Origin: Bacteroidota bacterium
Lineage (GTDB): Bacteria > Bacteroidota > Bacteroidia > Chitinophagales > Chitinophagaceae
Direction of reading: 5' to 3'
DNA: 64,000 nucleotides
Assembly: GCA_029555415.1 (NCBI GenBank)
Contig: JAKPSI010000018.1
Location: 1-64,000 of the forward strand
Shown: positions 29,410 to 36,189 of the stretch, in pieces
Layout of the letters: each line of letters begins with the position of its first letter
Position numbering within the stretch: position 1 is the stretch's first letter
The notes under the pieces: model-generated
Told to the model about the DNA's origin: nothing
The model's database searches: none
The model's input: the letters and a program-made list of their open reading frames with translations, nothing else
Translations under genes and position numbers: made by a program

Positions 29410-30096
29410 TCAAGCTCTTCCGCGGTCCCTGTATATTAATATATATTGTATCAGCGTCACCAGCGACGCTAATGCTGCCACCACATATGTTGAAGCGGCC
29501 CATTTCAGGGCGGATTCCGCTTTGGGGAATTCTTCCGCATTAGCCACCCTTGTGGTTTTCAGCCAGGCCAGCCCCCTGCGGCTGGCATCAAACTCAACCG
29601 GGAGCGTGATCACTGAAAAAAGGGTCGTCAGGGCAAAAAGGACGATACCCGCCAGTAAAAGCGCCGGAAAACGGTTGACCAGCACGATCCCCAGCAATAA
29701 TACCCACTGTACGATATTGGAACTGAACTGGACCGCCGGCACCAGTTTACTGCGCATGTTCAGCCAGGGATAGGCCGTGGCATGCTGCACGGCATGGCCA
29801 CACTCATGGGCAGCCACCGCGGCAGCCGAAATACTGCTTCCGGAGTACACTTCCGGGCTCAGATTAACGGTCCTGGTCAGGGGATTATAGTGGTCGGACA
29901 GGAAGCCATCGACCGAAGTGACCTGGACGTCAAAAATGCCATGATCCCTGAGCATTTTTTCGGCCACTTCCCGGCCGGTCATACCGCTGGAAAGGGGTAT
30001 TTTGGCATAGGCCTGGAAGCGGTTTTTCAGCACCATGGAGACCAGCATGCTCAGGCCTACAAAAAGCAGGGAAACGATCATAATAGAAGGTGTCAT
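29410..30096 (-). CDS. YugP-type zinc metallopeptidase
   Basis: A 228-residue integral-membrane protein of the Zn_peptidase_2 (YugP) family. The metal motif HECGH lies at 97-101 (AAVAAHECGHAVQHA), after NPLTRTVNLSPEVY; membrane segments are near 4-23, 125-160 and 205-225. Downstream residues VEFDASRRGLAWL are also typical. I chose the ATG at 30096, which begins the first membrane helix; an upstream in-frame ATG adds 18 residues. Substrate unknown. The 3' half has a GC-rich, C-ending codon style compared with the next gene. It appears monocistronic, with a terminator downstream. Confidence 0.87.
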   Translation of the reverse strand: MTPSIMIVSLLFVGLSMLVSMVLKNRFQAYAKIPLSSGMTGREVAEKMLRDHGIFDVQVTSVDGFLSDHYNPLTRTVNLSPEVYSGSSISAAAVAAHECGHAVQHATAYPWLNMRSKLVPAVQFSSNIVQWVLLLGIVLVNRFPALLLAGIVLFALTTLFSVITLPVEFDASRRGLAWLKTTRVANAEEFPKAESALKWAASTYVVAALASLVTLIQYILIYRDRGRA

Positions 30097-30211
30097 CTTG
30101 CAATAATTTTTAATGTTTCTTACAGCCCAATACATCAAAATACACTCCATTTCATTTGCAGGTTTTTTTTCAGCCTTTTTGTCATCCCGCGCGTTAAAAA
30201 AATATTTATTT

Positions 30212-30310
30212 AAAGCAGGAACCGTTCAAAACGTTTGAAAATAAAAACGCTATAACCGTCTGTATTACTGAAACTTACAAGAGATCCCCGGCTCAGAAAA
30301 TTCCTGCTTT
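30212..30310. ncRNA. Possible structured RNA element (unassigned)
   Basis: Perfect arms AAAGCAGGAA (30212-30221) and TTCCTGCTTT (30301-30310) enclose 79 nt. Inside are a hairpin TTCAAA-ACG-TTTGAA (30225-30239) and a small GAG/CTC helix near 30282-30295. The 3' arm runs into more T residues, as in an intrinsic terminator on the plus strand. On the minus strand it would lie in the leader of the zinc peptidase gene. It resembles no riboswitch class I can name. Strand and reality uncertain. Confidence 0.3.
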
Positions 30311-30334
30311 TTTGCTTTCTGCCGCTCATGGAAT

Positions 30335-30343
30335 TTATACACA
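30335..30343 (+). other. DnaA-box-like sequence
   Basis: TTATACACA matches the TTATNCACA DnaA box. A single copy only; a window of this size should hold a couple by chance. Confidence 0.25.
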
Positions 30344-30344
30344 A

Positions 30345-30444
30345 CATCAAAAATTTATTTTGAAATGTGACCCGTATTTGTAACTTAGTGCTAGAATTTA
30401 ATGGGTTAGTAAGTAAGGGGTCAGTCGCAAGATTGACCCTTTTT
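30345..30444 (+). ncRNA. Candidate small RNA ending in a GNRA-loop terminator
   Basis: A plus-strand terminator with no gene in front of it implies an unannotated transcript. The terminator itself is strong: GGGTCAGTC (30418-30426), a GCAA tetraloop, GATTGACCC (30431-30439), then T5. Just upstream, 30401-30415 reads ATGGGTTAGTAAGTA, which is perfectly complementary to 56910-56924, also just upstream of an orphan terminator. The 5' end is unknown; the coordinates given are approximate. Confidence 0.35.
30415..30444 (+). terminator. Orphan rho-independent terminator
   Basis: A stem of nine pairs plus flanking A-T pairs, closed by a GCAA tetraloop and followed by T5. No protein gene precedes it on this strand; radA begins 160 bp downstream. 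Confidence 0.75.
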
Positions 30445-30592
30445 CTTTTGTATCATTTCAACCGCATTTACGCTGGTATTTTCACTTCTTTTTTACTGTT
30501 TTTTTATTCCTGTCAAGCAGTATTATTCTTTCGCATCATCATTATACTTCCACTGTAGTAAATCTTTTACAAAACAACTGCACCCTATCCTT

Positions 30593-30600
30593 TAATTTTA
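30593..30600 (+). promoter_or_regulatory. Putative -7 box of radA
   Basis: TAATTTTA matches TAnnTTTG in all fixed positions but the last. It ends 4 bp before the radA ATG, so transcription would begin at or next to the start codon. Confidence 0.3.
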
Positions 30601-30604
30601 TTGC

Positions 30605-32008
30605 ATGAGCAAAGCCAAAAGCGCATTTTTTTGCCAGCAATGCGGATATGAAAGTGTGAAATGGGTGGGACAATGTCCTTCATGCGGACAATGGAACAGT
30701 TTTGTAGAGGAACTCATCCAGAAAGAAACCAAAAACCAGGCAGGCGGATGGAAAGAATACAAAGAAGACAAGCGTATTCATAAGATCATCGCGTTACCCG
30801 ATATCAAAAGCAGTGAAGAAAAAAGGATCCCGACTTCTGATCCCGAACTGAATCGTGTACTCGGCGGAGGCGTTGTTCCCGGCTCTATCGTTTTAGTAGC
30901 AGGTGAACCCGGTATCGGTAAATCCACTTTATTCCTGCAGAACGGATTATGGATGAAGGATATCTCCGTTCTCTATATCAGCGGAGAAGAAAGTGAACAG
31001 CAGATCAAAATGCGTGCGGACCGTCTGCAGTTATCCAATGATAATTTTTATCTCCTCACCGAAACATCCACACAAACCATTTTCCAGGAGATCAAAAAAC
31101 TGAAGCCCGGAATGGTGATCGTGGACTCGATCCAGACACTGCAATCACCCTTCATTGAATCCTCTCCCGGCAGTGTATCACAGATACGTGAATGCACCGC
31201 GGAGTTCCAGCGTTTCGCGAAAGAAACCGATACCCCCGTGTTCTTAATTGGCCATATCACAAAAGACGGAAGTATCGCGGGACCGAAAGTTTTAGAGCAT
31301 ATGGTGGACACCGTTTTGCAATTCGAAGGTGATCGTCATTATGCTTACCGCATCCTGCGAACGCTGAAGAACCGCTTTGGGTCTACATCTGAGCTGGGTA
31401 TCTATGAAATGACAGATGCCGGTATGCGTGGTGTGGCCAACCCGAGTGAACTGCTCATCACACAAAAAGAAGAAGCACTCAGTGGTATCGCGATCGCTGC
31501 AACGGTGGAAGGCATGCGTCCCTTACTCATCGAAGTACAGGCACTCGTCACCCAATCCGTTTATGGTACACCGCAACGTACCGTTACAGGTTTTGACCTG
31601 CGTCGTTTACAGTTATTACTCGCGGTACTGGAGAAAAGAGGCGGCTTCCATTTCGGCATGAAAGACGTATTCCTGAACATAGCGGGTGGTATCAAAGTGG
31701 AAGATCCTTCCATCGATCTTGCTGTACTCAGTGCCTTATTATCTTCTTATGAAGATGTTCCGCTTCCCCAACAGGTGTGTTTTGCAGGTGAGGTAGGATT
31801 GAGCGGAGAGATCCGCGCCGTGAACCGTATCGATCAGCGTATCGCTGAAGCGGAGAAACTCGGATTCGAAAAGATCATCGTTTCTAAATATAACCAGGCA
31901 TTCCGCCCGGATAAGGCCGGTAAAAAAGCAAAGACGACCGGACCTGCAGGCCATATTGAGATCGTGACGATGGGACGTGTGGAGGAATTGTATCAATATC
32001 TGTTCTGA
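30605..32008 (+). CDS. radA: DNA repair protein RadA (Sms)
   Basis: A 467-residue RecA-like helicase that promotes branch migration in recombination and natural transformation. An N-terminal zinc finger (Cys10, 13, 24, 27) is followed by Walker A GEPGIGKST near 101-109, a Walker B region MVIVDSIQT, the RadA signature KNRFGSTSELGIYEM near 254, and a C-terminal Lon-like domain (about 280-460, FLNIAGGIKVEDPSIDLAV). All motifs are intact. Its TGA overlaps the ATG of comF, so the two are translationally coupled. Confidence 0.97.
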   Translation: MSKAKSAFFCQQCGYESVKWVGQCPSCGQWNSFVEELIQKETKNQAGGWKEYKEDKRIHKIIALPDIKSSEEKRIPTSDPELNRVLGGGVVPGSIVLVAGEPGIGKSTLFLQNGLWMKDISVLYISGEESEQQIKMRADRLQLSNDNFYLLTETSTQTIFQEIKKLKPGMVIVDSIQTLQSPFIESSPGSVSQIRECTAEFQRFAKETDTPVFLIGHITKDGSIAGPKVLEHMVDTVLQFEGDRHYAYRILRTLKNRFGSTSELGIYEMTDAGMRGVANPSELLITQKEEALSGIAIAATVEGMRPLLIEVQALVTQSVYGTPQRTVTGFDLRRLQLLLAVLEKRGGFHFGMKDVFLNIAGGIKVEDPSIDLAVLSALLSSYEDVPLPQQVCFAGEVGLSGEIRAVNRIDQRIAEAEKLGFEKIIVSKYNQAFRPDKAGKKAKTTGPAGHIEIVTMGRVEELYQYLF

Positions 32009-32709
32009 TGTTCAAAACCATATCTGCTTACAGCGATGCCTTCCTGCATCTTGTATTTCCTCATCTCTGTTCCGGTTGCGGCAATGATCTGCTGCCTTCC
32101 GCATCTCATCTCTGTCTGCATTGCCGCAATAACCTGCCACAAACACGTTTTGAATACCATGCCGGCAATCCGATCGAAAAAATTTTTACCGGACGATTAC
32201 CATTAGCCGCCGCATCAGCCGCATTTTATTTTTCAAAAGAATCATTACTTCAGCATTTGATGCATCGTTTCAAATACAAACAGGAAAAAGAATTAGGCTT
32301 TCAATTGGGTGAATTGATGGGTCGCCAGCTGTCCGTTTCGGGCCGTTTTGCCCCGGACGCCCTGGTACCCTTGCCCCTTTTTGCCGACCGGGAGAAAAAA
32401 AGGGGGTATAACCAGGCGGAGGTCCTTTGTGACGGAATTGCGGAATTTCTGAAGGTTCCCGTCCTGTCCCATGCCATTTCCCGGCCACTGGCCACCGAGA
32501 CCCAAACCCGCAAAAACCGGCTGGAACGCTGGCAGAACATGGAAGGCAGGTTCCGGGTGAGCCATCCGGAGCAGATCCGGGGGCGTCACATCCTGCTGGT
32601 GGACGATGTGATCACCACCGGCGCTACCCTGGAAGCCTGCGGACAGGCCCTGCTGGAAGCCGGTCCGGCCTCCCTCAGTGTGGCCTCCCTTTGCTACGCA
32701 TCACACTAA
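32008..32709 (+). CDS. comF: ComF-family phosphoribosyltransferase-like protein
   Basis: A 233-residue ComF-family protein. Zinc ligands Cys21, 24, 36 and 39 form an N-terminal finger, and the PRPP-binding loop LLVDDVITTGAT lies near 195-206, with KRGYNQAE before it. ComF acts in the cytosol and is needed for DNA uptake in several naturally competent bacteria. It overlaps radA by one base. Codon style changes inside the gene: up to about 32320 it matches radA, then it becomes markedly GC-rich with C/G-ending codons. Confidence 0.88.
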   Translation: MFKTISAYSDAFLHLVFPHLCSGCGNDLLPSASHLCLHCRNNLPQTRFEYHAGNPIEKIFTGRLPLAAASAAFYFSKESLLQHLMHRFKYKQEKELGFQLGELMGRQLSVSGRFAPDALVPLPLFADREKKRGYNQAEVLCDGIAEFLKVPVLSHAISRPLATETQTRKNRLERWQNMEGRFRVSHPEQIRGRHILLVDDVITTGATLEACGQALLEAGPASLSVASLCYASH

Positions 32710-32738
32710 TATGGAAGGCATCTATTATTTTTACAGTA

Positions 32739-34136
32739 ATGAGAGTCCTCAGTCTGATCCTTTTATCCGCCTCCTTATTGTTTTTCGCCTGCCGGAAAGA
32801 CTCCTTTATCACATCCGCGGATGCCCGGATCAGCATTACGGCCGATACCCTGAAATATGATACCGTTTTCAGCAGCACCGGTTCCACTTACCGCTCCTTC
32901 AAGATCATCAACCTTAATAACCAGAAACTCCGCATCAGCTCGGTCAAACTGATGGGCGGAAGCGCTTCAGCTTATAAGATCAATACGGACGGACATCCCG
33001 GACCTGAACTGACCAACCTGGAACTGGAAGCGAATGACAGTGCCTATGTATTCGTGACCGTGACCATCGATCCGAATGTGGCCAACCTGCCGTTCATTGT
33101 GCGCGACAGTATACAGGTGACCTTCAATGGCAATAAGAAATGGGTGCAACTGGAAGCATTCGGACAGAACGCGCATTTCTTCCGAAACCGGAACATCAGT
33201 GCGAATGAAACGTGGAATAATGATCTTCCTTATGTGATACTCGGATCACTTACGGTTTCACCGAATACCACTTTAACGATCAACAAAGGATGCAGAATCT
33301 ACATGCATGCGGATGCGCCGTTACTCATCAACGGAACCTTACAAGTGAACGGACTGAAGGATACAGCGGACCGTGTTTATTTCCGCGGTGACCGGTTGGA
33401 TGATCCGTACCGTGATTTCCCTGCAGCCTGGCCCGGCATCTATTTCAGCAGCAGCAGTAAGGATAACATATTCCAATATGCAGTGGTCCGGAATGCTTAC
33501 CAGGCCATTGTTGTAGCCGATCCGGCTGTGAACGCGAATCCCAAACTGACGCTGAATGAAACGGTGATCGATAATGCCTATGATGCAGGGATATTAGCTG
33601 TGAACGGTAGTGTGCGGGCACGGAATTGTCTGATCAGTAACTGCGGAAAAAATTTATACCTCGTGAAAGGCGGCGATTATCAGTTCACACATTGTACCGT
33701 TGCTACGTATTCCAGCAGCTTCATCGATCATAAAGAACCGGTATTACTGCTCACTAATTATGTGACGCAGAATAATGCAGCTGTAACTGCTGATCTCAGT
33801 GCCACATTCCGCAATTGCATCTTCTGGGGTGAAGGCGGTCTGGTGGATAATGAAGTGGTGGTGATCAAAAGCGGATCCACAGCATTCAATGTGAATTTTG
33901 ACGCGGGCCTCTGGAAAGTGGCGGCTGCACCTGTGAATGTGACCACCAGCGGGATCATCAACAACCAGACCCCGTTGTTCGACAGTATCAATACCTCCAG
34001 GAATTTTTATGATTTCAGATTAAAGACCGGATCCCCGGCACTGGAAAAAGGAGTTAACGCGTCGGTTACCACTGATTTAGATGGCAAATCACGACCCGTA
34101 GGACTGCCCGACCTGGGCTGTTTCGAAAAACATTGA
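32739..34136 (+). CDS. Lipoprotein with right-handed beta-helix
   Basis: A 465-residue lipoprotein (lipobox at Cys18, LLFFAC). The N-terminal part (about 40-140) looks like an immunoglobulin-type domain; the remainder carries repeated short strands (LLINGTLQVNGL, IFQYAVVRNAYQAIVV, TLNETVIDNAYDAGILAVNGSV) typical of a parallel beta-helix, and ends with the DLDGKSRPVGLPDLGCFE motif of choice-of-anchor/PbH1 proteins. ATG 32739 is chosen because it starts the signal peptide; earlier in-frame starts lie in comF. It is probably surface- or periplasm-facing. The ligand is unknown. It follows comF by 29 bp. Confidence 0.8.
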   Translation: MRVLSLILLSASLLFFACRKDSFITSADARISITADTLKYDTVFSSTGSTYRSFKIINLNNQKLRISSVKLMGGSASAYKINTDGHPGPELTNLELEANDSAYVFVTVTIDPNVANLPFIVRDSIQVTFNGNKKWVQLEAFGQNAHFFRNRNISANETWNNDLPYVILGSLTVSPNTTLTINKGCRIYMHADAPLLINGTLQVNGLKDTADRVYFRGDRLDDPYRDFPAAWPGIYFSSSSKDNIFQYAVVRNAYQAIVVADPAVNANPKLTLNETVIDNAYDAGILAVNGSVRARNCLISNCGKNLYLVKGGDYQFTHCTVATYSSSFIDHKEPVLLLTNYVTQNNAAVTADLSATFRNCIFWGEGGLVDNEVVVIKSGSTAFNVNFDAGLWKVAAAPVNVTTSGIINNQTPLFDSINTSRNFYDFRLKTGSPALEKGVNASVTTDLDGKSRPVGLPDLGCFEKH

Positions 34137-34182
34137 TGGCAACTTTGAAGAATTTATGACCGATTCAAGAACCGGTTGCCCT

Positions 34183-34190
34183 TAGCTTTG
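34183..34190 (+). promoter_or_regulatory. Putative -7 box of the peroxidase gene
   Basis: TAGCTTTG matches TAnnTTTG and lies 28 bp before the ATG. No -33 TTTG is seen at 19 bp. Confidence 0.45.
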
Positions 34191-34218
34191 TTATTCTTCA
34201 TAAACAAAAACCATTTAT

Positions 34219-34737
34219 ATGAAAGCATTCCTGTTCACCCTGCTGTTAGCGACCACACTGACCGGCGGTACGATCTATGATTTTAAAGTGGCTGGTCTCG
34301 ATGGCAAGGACATCGACTTCTCCCAATACAAAGGCAAGAAGATCCTCATCGTCAATACGGCTTCCTTCTGCGGCAATACGCCTCAGTACGCGGATCTGCA
34401 GAAATTATATGATAAATACAAGGACAAGCTGGTGGTCATCGGATTCCCCGCCAATAATTTCGGCCAGCAGGAACCCGGCTCCAAAACGGAGATCAAAGAA
34501 TTCTGCACCAAGAATTATGGTGTGACCTTCCCGATGGCGGATAAAGTTTCCGTGAAAGGTGATGACATCGCCCCCATTTATAAATACCTGAGTGAGCAGG
34601 CTGCGGCTAAAGGACTGGAAGATCCCGTGAAATGGAATTTCGGTAAGTTCCTGGTGAATGAGAAAGGTGAACTGATCATGACCTTCTCTCCCAAGACACC
34701 GCCGATGAGCCCGGACATCCTGAAATACCTGAACTGA
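34219..34737 (+). CDS. Glutathione peroxidase-family protein, exported
   Basis: A 172-residue thiol peroxidase of the GPx family, reducing H2O2 or organic peroxides. The catalytic set is present: peroxidatic Cys51 (NTASFCGNTPQY), Gln84 (FGQQEPG), Trp139-Asn140 (KWNFGKFLV), with Cys96 as probable resolving cysteine, so thioredoxin-like reductants are more likely than glutathione. A hydrophobic N-terminus (about 1-17) suggests export to the periplasm. It stands alone, with a promoter box upstream and a strong terminator downstream. Confidence 0.92.
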   Translation: MKAFLFTLLLATTLTGGTIYDFKVAGLDGKDIDFSQYKGKKILIVNTASFCGNTPQYADLQKLYDKYKDKLVVIGFPANNFGQQEPGSKTEIKEFCTKNYGVTFPMADKVSVKGDDIAPIYKYLSEQAAAKGLEDPVKWNFGKFLVNEKGELIMTFSPKTPPMSPDILKYLN

Positions 34738-34760
34738 TCTTTTCAACGATATTCAAAAAA

Positions 34761-34788
34761 GCGATTCCAAACGGAGTCGCTTTTTTTT
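34761..34788 (+). terminator. Terminator of the peroxidase gene
   Basis: GCGATTCC, loop AAAC, GGAGTCGC (8 pairs with one G-U), followed by T8. It lies 24 bp after the stop codon. Confidence 0.85.
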
Positions 34789-34800
34789 GCCGTAAAGATT

Positions 34801-34808
34801 TACATTCG
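34801..34808 (+). promoter_or_regulatory. Putative -7 box of holB
   Basis: TACATTCG is one base off TAnnTTTG and ends 6 bp before the holB ATG, just after the upstream terminator. If used, the mRNA leader would be only about 3 nt. Confidence 0.35.
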
Positions 34809-34814
34809 CCGGAG

Positions 34815-36014
34815 ATGCAGTTCAAAGAAACGATAGGACAGGAAGCGGTCAAGACCCAGCTGGTGGAAATGGTGCAGCATAACCGGCTCAGCCATGCTTT
34901 GCTGTTCCTGGGAAGGGAAGGAAATGGTTCACTGGCGCTGGCGATGGCCTTTGCGCAGTTCCTGGTTTGTGAAAAGATCAACCAAAAATCAGATCCGGGT
35001 CCATCCTTGTTCGGGGAAGCTGCGAGCGATGAGCCGCGCGCTTTTAGAAACGACTCCTGCGGTGTTTGTCCGTCTTGCCAGAAAGCGGCACAACTCATTC
35101 ACCCCGATATCCATTTTTCTTACCCTACCGTTACGAAGAAACCAGGTGAAGTGCCGATCGCGACGGATTTCATCAGTGAGTGGAGAGAGTTCGCGAAGCT
35201 GAATCCCTTCGGCAATATGTTCGACTGGATCGAGTTGATCAAAGAGAAAGAGAACAGCCAGGGTAAGATCACCGCGAAAGAATGCAATGATATCATCCGC
35301 AAGCTCAGTCTGAAAAGTTTTGAGAGCGGATACAAGATCCTCATCATGTGGATGCCCGAGATGATGGGCAATGAAGGCAATAAATTACTCAAGCTGATCG
35401 AAGAGCCGCCGCCTGATACACTATTCATCCTGGTAAGTGAGAATGAAGCGCTGATGCTGCCAACAATTCTGAGCCGCTGTCAGCTGGTCCGTATTCCGGC
35501 CTTAACTACCAATGAAATTGAAAAAGCGCTGATCGAACGGAATAAGACCGAACCCGGCATGGCCCGCCAGGTGGCCGGCATCTGCGATGGCAATTACCGT
35601 GATGCGATGCAAATGCTGCAGCATGCAGATGAAGACTGGCAGAGTCTGTTGCGCGACTGGCTGAATGCCATCCTGAAAACCGGACCGGTGGCCCAGACCA
35701 AATGGGTGGAGGAAGTGAGCCGGTTGGGCAGGGAAAAACAAAAACAGTTCCTGCGCTATTTCAACCACCTGCTGGAACAGGCCCTGCATTACCGGGTAAT
35801 GGGTGAAAACTATCCGATGGCGGACAATGAGCGGGATTTTGCGGCCCGCCTCAACAAACTGGCGGCCGTGGAACAACAGGAAGCTATTGTGGAGGAGCTG
35901 GACAGGGCTTCTTACTATATTGAAAGGAACGCCAATGCCAAAATGCTCTTTCATGCCCTGACCATTAAACTATACCATATCATTCAGGACAAAATTGTAT
36001 TTTTGACTGAATGA
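34815..36014 (+). CDS. holB: DNA polymerase III subunit delta prime
   Basis: A 399-residue clamp-loader subunit of the replicative polymerase. The AAA+ N-terminal domain has a degenerate P-loop (LGREGNGSLALA, with Ser in place of the Walker Lys), the normal state for the non-hydrolysing delta prime. Zinc ligands are Cys52, 82, 85 and 88 (CGVCPSC), and the family pattern continues with KILIMWMPEMMGNEGNKLLKLIEEPP and TILSRCQ. ricT follows 175 bp downstream, an order conserved in Firmicutes and Bacteroidota. Confidence 0.93.
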   Translation: MQFKETIGQEAVKTQLVEMVQHNRLSHALLFLGREGNGSLALAMAFAQFLVCEKINQKSDPGPSLFGEAASDEPRAFRNDSCGVCPSCQKAAQLIHPDIHFSYPTVTKKPGEVPIATDFISEWREFAKLNPFGNMFDWIELIKEKENSQGKITAKECNDIIRKLSLKSFESGYKILIMWMPEMMGNEGNKLLKLIEEPPPDTLFILVSENEALMLPTILSRCQLVRIPALTTNEIEKALIERNKTEPGMARQVAGICDGNYRDAMQMLQHADEDWQSLLRDWLNAILKTGPVAQTKWVEEVSRLGREKQKQFLRYFNHLLEQALHYRVMGENYPMADNERDFAARLNKLAAVEQQEAIVEELDRASYYIERNANAKMLFHALTIKLYHIIQDKIVFLTE

Positions 36015-36189
36015 GGATCCGGAGCTGAAGTGAGTGGCACGTAGCGAGAAGATGTTGTGCGTAAGCAAATACTGAGAAATTATTACCGCTATATTCGAAT
36101 GCATGCCTGCAAGTAGTTGATTTACATCTATTTGCATCCTAATCAAGGAGTATGCTGCCCCTCCCGCTCCCTTCCCTTTACCATTAATA

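Larger units (their letters stand above)
30097..30604. other. 508-bp gene-free region before radA
   Basis: Between the divergent zinc peptidase and radA genes. From left to right it holds: an AT-rich stretch; a possible structured RNA (30212-30310) bounded by perfect 10-nt complementary arms; a DnaA-box-like TTATACACA (30335-30343); a stretch ending in a strong plus-strand terminator (30415-30444); a T-rich tract; and a near-match -7 box for radA at 30593-30600. No convincing open reading frame is present. Confidence 0.7.

Noticed and set aside
30367-30558. A 63-codon plus-strand frame beginning with GTG before radA
   Set aside because: It runs straight through the strong terminator at 30415-30444 and has low-complexity hydrophobic content in a T-rich tract.
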